A DNA stretch of 64,000 nucleotides from Bog-756 sp963839925 (GTDB taxonomy: Bacteria; Actinomycetota; Acidimicrobiia; Acidimicrobiales; RAAP-2), in the NCBI GenBank assembly GCA_963839925.1, contig CAWIWV010000001.1:2170001-2234000 (forward strand), in the 5' to 3' direction. A model generated the notes under the pieces. It was not told the DNA's origin. It did no database searches and saw only the letters and a program-made list of their open reading frames with translations. Positions 31,954-39,926 of the stretch are shown here, piece after piece. Numbering within the stretch: the first letter of the stretch is position 1; the number at the start of each line of letters is the position of its first letter. The position numbers were made by a program, and so were the translations under genes.

Positions 31954-33285
31954 TCAGCGGCGGTCGATCCTCTGGCGCAGCTCGTCCACCAGACCCTGGA
32001 TCGGCAGCCGGAGCTGTTCGGTGGTGTCGCGGTCCCGAACCGTCACCGCACCGTCTTCCAACGAGTCGAAGTCGACGGTCACGCACCACGGCGTCCCGAC
32101 CTCGTCCTGCCTCCGGTAGCGCCGACCGATGGACTGGGTCACGTCGTAGTCGCACATGAAGTGCGGCTGCAGCGAGGTCAGGACCTCCCGAGCCAACGGC
32201 TCGAGGGTCTCCTTCTTCGACAACGGGAGCACGGCAACCTGGTACGGCGCCAGTCGAGGGTGCAGCCGGAGCACGGTGCGGGCCTCCCCGCCGATCTCGT
32301 CCTCGTGGTAGGCGGAGAGGAGGAAGGCCATCATCGTGCGAGTGGCCCCTGCCGCCGGTTCGATGACGTAGGGCACATAGCGCTCACCGCTCGTCTGGTC
32401 GAAATACTCGAGCCGCTCCCCCGACGCCTCGCCGTGGGCCTTGAGATCGAAGTCGGTGCGGTTCGCGATGCCTTCCAGTTCGTCCCAACCCCAGGGGAAG
32501 AAGAACTCCACGTCTGCGGTGGCCGTCGAGTAGTGGGAGAGTTCGTCGCGATCGTGATGGCGCAGCCTGAGCTCGGATTCGGGGATCCCCAGCCCGGTGT
32601 ACCAACGGAAGCGCTCGTCGAGCCAGTACCGGAACCACTCGTCGGCCTCGGCGGGTGGCACGAAGAACTCCATCTCCATCTGCTCGAACTCACGGGTGCG
32701 GAACACGAAGTTCTGCGGGGTGATCTCGTTGCGGAACGACTTCCCGACCTGTGCGATCCCGAAGGGTGGCTTCTTGCGGGTGGTCTGCAGGACGTTCGCG
32801 AAGTTGGTGAACATGCCCTGGGCCGTTTCGGGCCGCAGGTAGGCCACCGCGCCCTCGTCCTCGAGCGGACCGGCGTGCGTCTTGAACATGAGGTTGAAGG
32901 CCCGGGCAGGAGTGAACTCGGTCGACCCGCACGACGGGCACACCCCGTCGATCTTGTCCTCACGCCAGCGCTGGTGGCAGTTGAGGCAGTCGACGAGCGG
33001 GTCGGTGAAGTTGGACAGGTGACCCGAGGCCTCCCAGACCGCCGGTGGGGAGAGGATCGCGGCATCGAGACCCACGACGTCGTCGCGTCGTTGGACCATG
33101 GCCTCCCACCAGGCATTCTTCACGTTGCGCAGCAGGTTGACCCCGAGCGGGCCGTAGTCATAGGTGGACCGGAAGCCGCCGTAGATCTCGGCCGACTGGT
33201 AGATGAAGCCGCGCCGTTTGCACAGCCCGACCACCTTCTCCATGAGATCGCCGCGCGCGTCAGACGACACTTCCGGTTCAGACAT
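31954..33285 (-). CDS. glyS: Glycyl-tRNA synthetase (alpha2, bacterial-eukaryotic-like type)
   Basis: 443-residue class II synthetase of the homodimeric alpha2 type. Motif 1 region FIYQSAEIYGGFRSTYDYGP, a Cys4 zinc-like cluster (CLNC and CPSC), motif 2 FRNEITPQNFVFRTREFEQMEMEFF, motif 3 IEPAAGATRTMMAFL, and the C-terminal anticodon-binding domain starting APYQVAVLPLSKK. No alpha2beta2 glyQ/glyS pair is involved. ATG 33285 overlaps the last eight bases of hemW. The gene name glyS or glyQS is used variously for this type. Confidence 0.95.
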   Translation of the reverse strand: MSEPEVSSDARGDLMEKVVGLCKRRGFIYQSAEIYGGFRSTYDYGPLGVNLLRNVKNAWWEAMVQRRDDVVGLDAAILSPPAVWEASGHLSNFTDPLVDCLNCHQRWREDKIDGVCPSCGSTEFTPARAFNLMFKTHAGPLEDEGAVAYLRPETAQGMFTNFANVLQTTRKKPPFGIAQVGKSFRNEITPQNFVFRTREFEQMEMEFFVPPAEADEWFRYWLDERFRWYTGLGIPESELRLRHHDRDELSHYSTATADVEFFFPWGWDELEGIANRTDFDLKAHGEASGERLEYFDQTSGERYVPYVIEPAAGATRTMMAFLLSAYHEDEIGGEARTVLRLHPRLAPYQVAVLPLSKKETLEPLAREVLTSLQPHFMCDYDVTQSIGRRYRRQDEVGTPWCVTVDFDSLEDGAVTVRDRDTTEQLRLPIQGLVDELRQRIDRR

Positions 33286-34480
33286 AGGTGCGCATGGTAC
33301 CGGCTGGGGTCGGTTCGCGATCCCCCACAGAAGCGGTGCGGATCGCACCTGCGACACCCGGCCGGCCTGCCGTGGGCCCGGTGTCCAGCCGGGCGGAGAC
33401 CGCATTGGCCAACAGCCGGCCGCGGACGGTCAGCACGGCGCGCCCACCGGCTCGTTCGACCAGTCCTTCGAGATCCTCCTCGTCGGGCAGCGAGTCCGAG
33501 GGGACTCCGGTCCGGGTGCGCAGCGCGAGGGACAGCCCCTCGAACCGTCGCTCGGACTCGGTGAGCACCTCCTCCGCCGCGGTGACCGACCGGCCGGCCT
33601 TGATCAGGCTCACGTAGCGGTCGGGGGTCCGGACGTTCCACCACCGCCGACCGTCTCGGTGTGAGTGCGCGGCCGAGCCGATTCCCCGGTAGTCGCCTTG
33701 ACGCCAGTAGAGGCGGTTGTGCCGACACTCGTGGCCGGGTCGAGCCCAGTTGGAGATCTCCTCCCAGCGGTAGCCGGCCTGCTCCAAAAGGGCATCCGCC
33801 CGTTCGTATCGCCTCGCCTGCGTGTCGTCGTCCGGGTGTCGGTCGGGATGTCGCGCCAGAGGGGTCCCGGGCTCGACGGTGAGCGCGTACGCGCTGATGT
33901 GGGGAGGCGGGTCGGTCAGAGCGAGCACCTCGGCCAACGCGCGTTCCCAATCGAGGTCGTCTTCGCCCGCACCGCCGAAGATGAGGTCCATGTTCCACGA
34001 GCGGAATCCGGCACCGGCGACCGCGGTCGCCGCCTCGGTGACCTGCTCCACCCCGTGGCGCCGACCGAGTGAGGTGAGCACGTGGGGAACGGTTGACTGC
34101 ACGCCGAGCGAAAGCCGGGTGACCCCTCCCAGACGGTAGGCGGCGAGCCGCTCGGGGGTCACGTCTTCGGGGTTGCACTCGACGGTCACCTCGGCACCAG
34201 GCGCACGTTCGACGGCGTCGAGCACCGACACCAGCAGCTCGGCCCCCAGCCTCGAAGGGGTGCCACCACCGAAGAACACCGACGTGGCCTTCGGGAGCTC
34301 CCCGTTCTCTCGGGCCTTCTCGATCTCCCGCACGCAGGCCCAGGCGTACTCCTCCATCAGATGATCGCGGTCGGTGTAGGTGGCGAACGCGCAGTAGTCG
34401 CAGCGGGCACGGCAGAACGGGATGTGCACGTAGACGCCGAACTCCTCCGGATCGGTCATCGCAGTGTGCTGTTCGGTCAT
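33278..34480 (-). CDS. hemW: Radical SAM heme chaperone HemW-like protein
   Basis: 400-residue radical SAM protein of the HemW/HemN family. The [4Fe-4S] motif is C23-x3-C27-x2-C30 within HIPFCRARCDYC, followed by FFGGGTPS and ECNPEDVT, then GVQSTVPHVLTSLGR and the C-terminal HemN_C segment (ESERRFEGLSLALRTRTGV). It lacks a second Cys cluster seen in oxygen-independent coproporphyrinogen oxidases, so it is best called HemW, a heme-transfer chaperone. ATG 34480 overlaps the recO stop by four bases; the end overlaps glyS by eight. Confidence 0.9.
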   Translation of the reverse strand: MTEQHTAMTDPEEFGVYVHIPFCRARCDYCAFATYTDRDHLMEEYAWACVREIEKARENGELPKATSVFFGGGTPSRLGAELLVSVLDAVERAPGAEVTVECNPEDVTPERLAAYRLGGVTRLSLGVQSTVPHVLTSLGRRHGVEQVTEAATAVAGAGFRSWNMDLIFGGAGEDDLDWERALAEVLALTDPPPHISAYALTVEPGTPLARHPDRHPDDDTQARRYERADALLEQAGYRWEEISNWARPGHECRHNRLYWRQGDYRGIGSAAHSHRDGRRWWNVRTPDRYVSLIKAGRSVTAAEEVLTESERRFEGLSLALRTRTGVPSDSLPDEEDLEGLVERAGGRAVLTVRGRLLANAVSARLDTGPTAGRPGVAGAIRTASVGDREPTPAGTMRTYV

Positions 34481-35202
34481 CGGACCTGTCCTGACCGGAC
34501 GGATCGCAAACGGCGGTCGAGGTGGGCCTCCATCGCTTCGGTGGCCAACGAGGCAACCTCGTCGATCGCGGGTGACCGCGGCTCCGCCAGGACCCCGGCC
34601 AGACCACCACCGAGGGTCCGCCGGAGCAGCGAGAGGCCTTCGGGAGAGAGCGCACGACCGCGACGGCAGTTCCGGCAGAGCACACCTCCTTCCATCAGGT
34701 CGAAGGCGACCAACGCGCCCGGGTCCTCCTCACCGCACGAGACGCACGCTTCGAGCACCGGAGCCGATCCCTCGAGGGCCAGCACCTTGAGGAAGAAGGC
34801 GGGAGCCACCATCGGCGAGCTCTGCGTCGCCAACGCGGCGATGGCCCCGACCAGCATCTCGTAGAGACGGGGATTGCCATGCCGCTCCTGGCCGATCTGG
34901 TCGACCACCTCGAGCATCGACATCGCGGCACTCATCCGATCGAGGTCCTCGCGTACGACCCGGAAGGTGTCGATCACCTCGACCTGGTTGATCGTGTCCA
35001 GGTCGCCACGGCCTTGCCAACCCAGCAGGGCCACATGACTGAGCGGCTCGAGCCGGGACCCGAACTTGGACGTGGTTCGTCGCACTCCTTTGGCGACCGC
35101 ACGCACCTTGCCGTGCTGTTCGGTCATCAAGGTGACGATCCGGTCCGCCTCACCGAGACGGAGGGTGCGCAGCACCACCCCGCGATCGCGGAAGAGGGTC
35201 AT
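34477..35202 (-). CDS. recO: DNA repair protein RecO
   Basis: 241-residue recombination mediator that helps load RecA at single-strand gaps. OB-fold N-terminus (DRGVVLRTLRLGEADRIVTLMTEQHG), then the helical region, and a zinc-type Cys4 in CVSCGEED and CRNCRRG near residues 150-180. Standard length. The start at ATG 35202 overlaps the small membrane protein stop (ATGA), and its end overlaps the hemW start in the same way, so it lies in a tightly coupled operon with uppS. Confidence 0.93.
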   Translation of the reverse strand: MTLFRDRGVVLRTLRLGEADRIVTLMTEQHGKVRAVAKGVRRTTSKFGSRLEPLSHVALLGWQGRGDLDTINQVEVIDTFRVVREDLDRMSAAMSMLEVVDQIGQERHGNPRLYEMLVGAIAALATQSSPMVAPAFFLKVLALEGSAPVLEACVSCGEEDPGALVAFDLMEGGVLCRNCRRGRALSPEGLSLLRRTLGGGLAGVLAEPRSPAIDEVASLATEAMEAHLDRRLRSVRSGQVR

Positions 35203-35414
35203 CTCGAACCCGGTGGCTCCCCGCGGCGGCGGCGACGCCCACCCAGCAGGGTGTTCGCCCAGATGAGCCCGAGCAGCACCGGCGGGATGACCACCAGCGG
35301 CGCGACCACCGTAAAGCCTGCAATGTCCATCAGCACGATCCCCGCGTAGACGAAGAGGCCGAGCACGATGCCGGTGATGATCCAGACCCCGCCGGCGTCG
35401 TCAGGGCGATCCAT
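35199..35414 (-). CDS. Small predicted membrane protein between uppS and recO
   Basis: 71-residue protein with two transmembrane helices (WIITGIVLGLFVYAGIVL and a second around VVAPLVVIPPVLLGLIW), and a strongly basic C-terminal tail (RRRRR). The topology is probably both ends inside. No family recognised. It is bracketed by overlaps: its ATG shares one base with the uppS stop (TGATG) and its stop overlaps recO in ATGA. The tight coupling suggests expression proportional to UppS and RecO. Confidence 0.6.
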   Translation of the reverse strand: MDRPDDAGGVWIITGIVLGLFVYAGIVLMDIAGFTVVAPLVVIPPVLLGLIWANTLLGGRRRRRGEPPGSR

Positions 35415-36181
35415 CAGGTGACGCCCCCGAAGCGACGCTGGCGCTGTTGGAACTCTCGAACCGCTTCGAACAGGTGGGTGCGGCGGAAATCCGGCCACAA
35501 CACCTCGTCGAAGACCAGCTCGCTGTAGGCCAGCTGCCAGAGGAGGAAGTTGGAGATCCTGTGCTCACCCGAAGTCCGGATCACCAGATCCGGATCGGGC
35601 TGGTCGGGAAAGTAGAGACGCGCACGGATGGCCTTCTCGTCGACCTTGTCGGCCGGCACACCGTCGGCGACCAACCGCTTGACCGCATCGACGATCTCGG
35701 CCCGTCCCCCATAGTTGAACGCCATGGTCAGCGTGCAGCGCCGGTTCGCGGCGGTCAGCGCGATGGACTCGTCCATGCGGCGCAGGACCCGCTTCGGAAC
35801 CCGCCAGCCGCGACGTCCAGCGAAGCGGATCCGCACGCCTTTTTCGTGGAGCTCGTCGCGCCGGCGGACCAGCAGGCTCTCGTTGAATCCCATCAGGTAG
35901 CGCACTTCGTCGGGAGGACGCCGCCAGTTCTCGGTGGAGAACGCATACATGGTGATCCAGGGAATTCCGAGCTCGAGCGCCCCCTCGACCGCGTCGAGCA
36001 GTGCCGCCTCGCCCGCCGCATGCCCCTCGGTACGTGGAAGTCCCCTGCGAGCAGCCCATCGGCCGTTGCCGTCCATGACGCAGGCCACGTGGGTGGGTAT
36101 CGGGCCACCGGCGAGATCGGCGACAGTGAGCGTCGGCTGCTCGATCGGTCCGGTTCCGGCGGCGTCCGGTTGGGGTTCCAC
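35414..36181 (-). CDS. uppS: Undecaprenyl (polyprenyl) diphosphate synthase
   Basis: 255-residue cis-prenyltransferase making the long polyprenyl diphosphate carrier for peptidoglycan and surface glycans. The diphosphate-binding motif HVACVMDGNGRWA places the catalytic Asp at 37; YAFSTENW, FNYGGRAEI and the C-terminal LVIRTSGEHRISNFLLWQ are classical. It carries an extra N-terminal extension of about 25 residues rich in Pro/Ala. The start is ATG 36181. It heads the run uppS, small membrane protein, recO, hemW, glyS. It is divergent from the TauE-like gene, with 136 bases between. Confidence 0.95.
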   Translation of the reverse strand: MEPQPDAAGTGPIEQPTLTVADLAGGPIPTHVACVMDGNGRWAARRGLPRTEGHAAGEAALLDAVEGALELGIPWITMYAFSTENWRRPPDEVRYLMGFNESLLVRRRDELHEKGVRIRFAGRRGWRVPKRVLRRMDESIALTAANRRCTLTMAFNYGGRAEIVDAVKRLVADGVPADKVDEKAIRARLYFPDQPDPDLVIRTSGEHRISNFLLWQLAYSELVFDEVLWPDFRRTHLFEAVREFQQRQRRFGGVT

Positions 36182-36317
36182 GCTGCGAACCTATCGTCTC
36201 GCAGGCGAAGGGCCGTACCACGAGCCGGGCAGCACCATCGCCGAAAGTGATCGAGGTGAGCTGTTGTGGAGCTCACCTGTTGAGTGCCGTGGACCTCGGC
36301 GGCTAGACCCTCTCTCC

Positions 36318-37076
36318 ATGTCCCCGCAGGCCGCCCTCGCCATCTTCGCCGCCGGCCTGGCCGCGGGAACCGTCAACGTCATCGTCGGCTCCGGCTCGCT
36401 GATCACCTTCCCCACCCTGCTCGCCCTCGGCTACCCGCCGGTGCTCGCCAACGTCTCGAACAACGTGGGGTTGGTCCCCGGCAACGTGAGCGCGAACGTG
36501 GCGTACCGGCGCGAACTGGTCGGCCAGCGACAGCGCCTGGTGGTCCTCGGCTCCGCATCGCTGCTCGGAGGGGTGATCGGAGCAGTCCTCCTACTCGGGC
36601 TCCCGCACAAGGTGTTCGAGGCGGCGGTCCCCGCGCTCATCGCCTTGGCCGCCCTGCTCATGATGGTCCAGCCGCGTCTGACCGCACGGCTCGAGCAACA
36701 CCGCCAGGGGGCGCGAGAAGCGGGCCCGGTGTTGATCGCAGGGGTGTTTCTGACCGGCATCTACGGCGGGTACTTCGGGGCGGCCCAGGGAGTGATCCTC
36801 ATCGCCCTGCTCGCCGTGTTCGTCGACGACGACCTCCAGCGCCTCAACGGAACCAAGAACGCGCTCGCACTCATCGTCAACGCGGTGGCCGGCATCTTCT
36901 TCATCGCCGCCACCCACATCTCGTGGTCGGTCGCCGGCCTCATCGCTGCCGGGTCGATCATCGGCGGCCAGGTCGGTGGCCGGTACGGCCGTCGCCTTCC
37001 CGCCCCAGTGTTGCGGTGGATCATCGTCACCGTCGGGTTTGCGGTCGCCATCGCACTCGCCGTGGCTTGGCACTGA
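36318..37076 (+). CDS. Sulfite exporter TauE/SafE family protein
   Basis: 252-residue membrane protein with about eight helices. The N-terminus has GTVNVIVGSGSLITFPTLLALGYPP, and the mirrored second half contains GIYGGYFGAAQGVILIALLAVF and LNGTKNALALIVNAV, the inverted repeats typical of TauE/SafE (DUF81) permeases. Family members export sulfite or organosulfonates, or are of unknown specificity. No good ribosome site is visible before ATG 36318, so initiation may be leaderless or use an upstream codon. A lone gene converging on the VOC/2OG-oxygenase pair. Confidence 0.85.
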   Translation: MSPQAALAIFAAGLAAGTVNVIVGSGSLITFPTLLALGYPPVLANVSNNVGLVPGNVSANVAYRRELVGQRQRLVVLGSASLLGGVIGAVLLLGLPHKVFEAAVPALIALAALLMMVQPRLTARLEQHRQGAREAGPVLIAGVFLTGIYGGYFGAAQGVILIALLAVFVDDDLQRLNGTKNALALIVNAVAGIFFIAATHISWSVAGLIAAGSIIGGQVGGRYGRRLPAPVLRWIIVTVGFAVAIALAVAWH

Positions 37077-37090
37077 CCAGACGGGACTCG

Positions 37091-37441
37091 TCAGGCCAAA
37101 GGGCTGTAGAAGACCAAGCCGTTCCCCTGGTGGTCGTAGACGACGGCACGGCGCTCGTGTGCATCGTCGTAAGGTCCCTTCACGACCGCACCGCCGTGTT
37201 CCTCGACGGACCTCGCTGCGGCGTCGACATCGGCGGTCTTGATGCCGACGACGACCCTCCCCGGCATCGGGTGGTCCACCGCAGTCGCCAAGGCCAAGGT
37301 GACCGATCCCCCGTCGAGGGCCGCGAAGTGGGCTCCGTCGCGGAATTTGAGCGCCATGCCGAGCGCCTCGGTGTAGAAGCGGATTGATTCGTCGAGATCA
37401 TCAGTCGACAAGACGATCATCCGTACGTCGTGTTCGGTCAC
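37091..37441 (-). CDS. VOC (glyoxalase-like) family protein
   Basis: 116-residue single VOC module: RMIVLSTDDLDESIRFYTEALGMALKF at the start and AVVYDHQGNGLVFYSPLA at the end form the paired beta-alpha-beta-beta-beta halves. The C-terminal VFYSP replaces the usual metal-binding V-E-L-E pattern, so metal binding may be lost. GTG 37441 overlaps the stop of the upstream 2OG-oxygenase gene (GTGA), indicating co-translation. The function is unknown; the pairing with a hydroxylase may mean a shared substrate. Confidence 0.75.
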   Translation of the reverse strand: MTEHDVRMIVLSTDDLDESIRFYTEALGMALKFRDGAHFAALDGGSVTLALATAVDHPMPGRVVVGIKTADVDAAARSVEEHGGAVVKGPYDDAHERRAVVYDHQGNGLVFYSPLA

Positions 37442-38334
37442 GTGGGCTCCTTTGGCTTGCGGCCCGGAAGGAACCTGCTCGTGCGGTCGTCCGAGAGCCC
37501 GGCCCGCCGCTTGAGCCAGTCGTAGAGTCTGACCAGTTCCTTGTCGAGATAGATCAGAATCGACTTGGCGCCGTCGCCGGGACGTGCCCGGTACTCGGTG
37601 GATCGGGCCACCGGCGCATCCTCGACCGTGTAGAAGTAGATGGCGAGGGACTGCCGGGCCCTGTCGGGTGGGCATCGCAACGGTTCAGGATGACCGTGCC
37701 AGGTGTCCGCGCCGGTCGTGAAGACCACCGCGCGGTTGCCGACGGGAGCGATCAACGCTTCGCGAGTCTTCATGTCGCGGCTCCACAGCTCCAGATCACC
37801 TCCGAACTCCTCGGGCCAGTCCTCGTTCAGGTAGACCAACAAGTTGACCCGACGGTGCAAATGCCTCTTGTGGGGATGAACCGTGAAGTCGGCGTGGATG
37901 TTGAGAAACCCGCCGGTCGTCGTCTGGTGAAGCCCTGCGCCCTCCAGCGAGTCGTCGGTCACCAGACCCTCGATGCCGGTGAGCTCACTCAAGAGCGCGA
38001 TGAAACGCTCAGACGTCAACTCCCGCCAGATCGCCTGCAGGGTCGGCCCCCAACTGGTGGGATCGGTATTGGCAAACTTCCGCTCGTTCGCGTGGACGTA
38101 GTTCACCCAATGACCGCTGCCGGGCTTGGGAAACTCCGCCTCAGCGGCGCGGGCCGCCTCGGGCAGGAGGAACCCGTCGAGGGCGATATGAGGGAACGGC
38201 GAGGCCTCGAGGTATGCGGTTCGGAGCTCGGGCAGGTCCTGTTCGATTGATCCCAGATCGATGACACGGTCGATCGAACCTCTGTTGCCGTCACCTTCGG
38301 CGTCGCCTCGGCCAGCGCGAGTTGCTGAGATCAT
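37438..38334 (-). CDS. 2-oxoglutarate/Fe(II)-dependent oxygenase (prolyl-4-hydroxylase-like)
   Basis: About 298 residues from ATG 38334; the frame is open further up to 38592. A double-stranded beta-helix of the 2OG-Fe(II) type: the metal motif begins at H-x-D in LNIHADFTVHPH, with the distal His in TGADTWHGHPE and an Arg (ARQSLAIYFY) that would bind 2-oxoglutarate. It resembles prolyl-4-hydroxylase-like proteins acting on proteins or small molecules, and also some antibiotic-biosynthesis hydroxylases. It is coupled by GTGA to the VOC gene that follows. Substrate not evident. Confidence 0.78.
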   Translation of the reverse strand: MISATRAGRGDAEGDGNRGSIDRVIDLGSIEQDLPELRTAYLEASPFPHIALDGFLLPEAARAAEAEFPKPGSGHWVNYVHANERKFANTDPTSWGPTLQAIWRELTSERFIALLSELTGIEGLVTDDSLEGAGLHQTTTGGFLNIHADFTVHPHKRHLHRRVNLLVYLNEDWPEEFGGDLELWSRDMKTREALIAPVGNRAVVFTTGADTWHGHPEPLRCPPDRARQSLAIYFYTVEDAPVARSTEYRARPGDGAKSILIYLDKELVRLYDWLKRRAGLSDDRTSRFLPGRKPKEPT

Positions 38335-38548
38335 GAGCACCCCCCATTCGTCCTGACGTTTCTCCCCATCCGCGCCCACTGTGACCCGATCCGAGCTGGT
38401 GCCATAGGGTCGAAGGTCCATTTCTCGCCTGACCGACTGCACGTAGGGACCAAAGCCCCTAGCGAATTCCCCGTTCACCGGTCTCACAATGCAACTGGAC
38501 ATGGCGCACGACGAAGCGCCGGCACGACATGCGAGAGGATCCGGCACC

Positions 38549-39770
38549 GTGGAGTTCACCCCATACAGCTCCGACATGGAGTTCACCGACATCGGCCACC
38601 CGGTTTTCGACTGTGACTTCCACTTCTACGAAACCGGCGATTCCTTCACCCGCTACCTGCCCAAGGAGTACTCAGGACTGTTGCGTCTGGCGAACGTCGA
38701 CGGACGCACGAAGATGATCGTGCGGGGGCGGGTGTCCGACTACATTCCCAACCCCACGTTCGAGGTGGTGGCTGCACCAGGCTCGGGATTCGAGTACTTC
38801 AGTGGCCGCAACTCGCAGGGCAAGAGCTTCCGCGAGATCGTGAAGCCGATGAGGGCCATCCCCGAATTCACCGAGCCGCGACGCAAGGATGGCGCTGCTC
38901 GACCGAATGCACATCCGGGCGATCGTGAACTTCCCCACCCTTGCCTCGACGATCGAGGTCAACTTCATGGATGACCCTGTCGCCACCCAAGTTCTGATTC
39001 ACGCCTTCAACGAGTGGATGTACGACGACTGGGGTTTCGACTTCTGCGGCCGTATCTTCTCCACCCCGGTCATGAACCTCGCGACGGCCGAAGGTGCGGT
39101 GAGAGAGCTCGAGTGGGCGCTCGAACGTGGCGCCAAGACCGTGCTCGTCCGCCCGGCACCCGTGGCCGGGTACCGGGGTTCGAGATCTCCCTTCCTTCCT
39201 GAGCTCGACCCGTTCTGGGCTCGGATCCAAGAAGCCGGTATCCCGGTCATGTTCCACGCCTCGGACTCCGGTTATTCGAAGTACGCCAACGACTGGACCA
39301 ACGCGGACCGGGAGATGCGTCCGTTCGAGTACAACGTATTCGAGTCGATGTCCCAGGCTCATCGCCCGATCATGGACACGATCTTCTCGGCGGTCGGCCA
39401 CGGGATGCTCTCGCGCTTCCCGAAGGTTCGGATCGCGAGTATCGAGTGCGGCAGTCGCTGGATCACAGAGGTGGTCGAGACCATGAAGATCCAGTACGGG
39501 AAGACGCCACAGCTGTTCGCGGAACACCCCCTCGACGTGCTGAAGCGCGCGCTCTACGTCGCCCCATACTGGGAGGACCCGCTCGAACCACTCGCCGAAG
39601 CAATCGGGTTCGACCATATCCTCTTCAATTCCGACTGGCCGCATCCCGAAGGAATCGCCGACCCGAACGAGTACGCCGTCTACATCCGCGACGAGGTCGG
39701 CTTGCCGGACGCCGACATCGCCAAGATCATGGGCGAGAACATGTTCGCGCTCATGGGTTTGGCCGCCTGA
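38549..39770 (+). pseudogene. Amidohydrolase family protein split by a one-base frameshift
   Basis: The two parts of an amidohydrolase_2-type TIM-barrel enzyme lie in different frames. The N-terminal part (38549 to about 38879) has FDCDFHFYETGDSFTRYLP, with the D-x-H-like metal site. The C-terminal part (from about 38880 to the TGA at 39770) has GIPVMFHASDSGY and FNSDWPHPEG, the later metal and catalytic residues. Dropping one base in CCGCG at 38876-38880 reads EPDARMALLDRMHI, just what the family has. So a single extra base interrupts an otherwise intact gene of about 406 codons. GTG 38549 with AGAGGAT upstream is the likely start. Family members decarboxylate or hydrolyse cyclic substrates. 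Confidence 0.75.
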
Positions 39771-39926
39771 GCCTTCAGCCACCGACTTGGTCGGCCCACG
39801 GCGAGCGGTCACTGGCCGCCGACCGGCGGGCATGATCGGGGCCACAGAGGGCTGGGACGAGGGTCCATAGGCGGAGCACGTAGGGGCTGACGTGGCCTGG
39901 CGCGAACCGCCGATAGGGTCGCCCAG

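Noticed and set aside
29749..33564. Long open frame of 1271 codons on the plus strand
   Set aside because: It is antisense to ppdK and glyS; GC-rich DNA keeps the reverse frame open, and the translation shows no domain.
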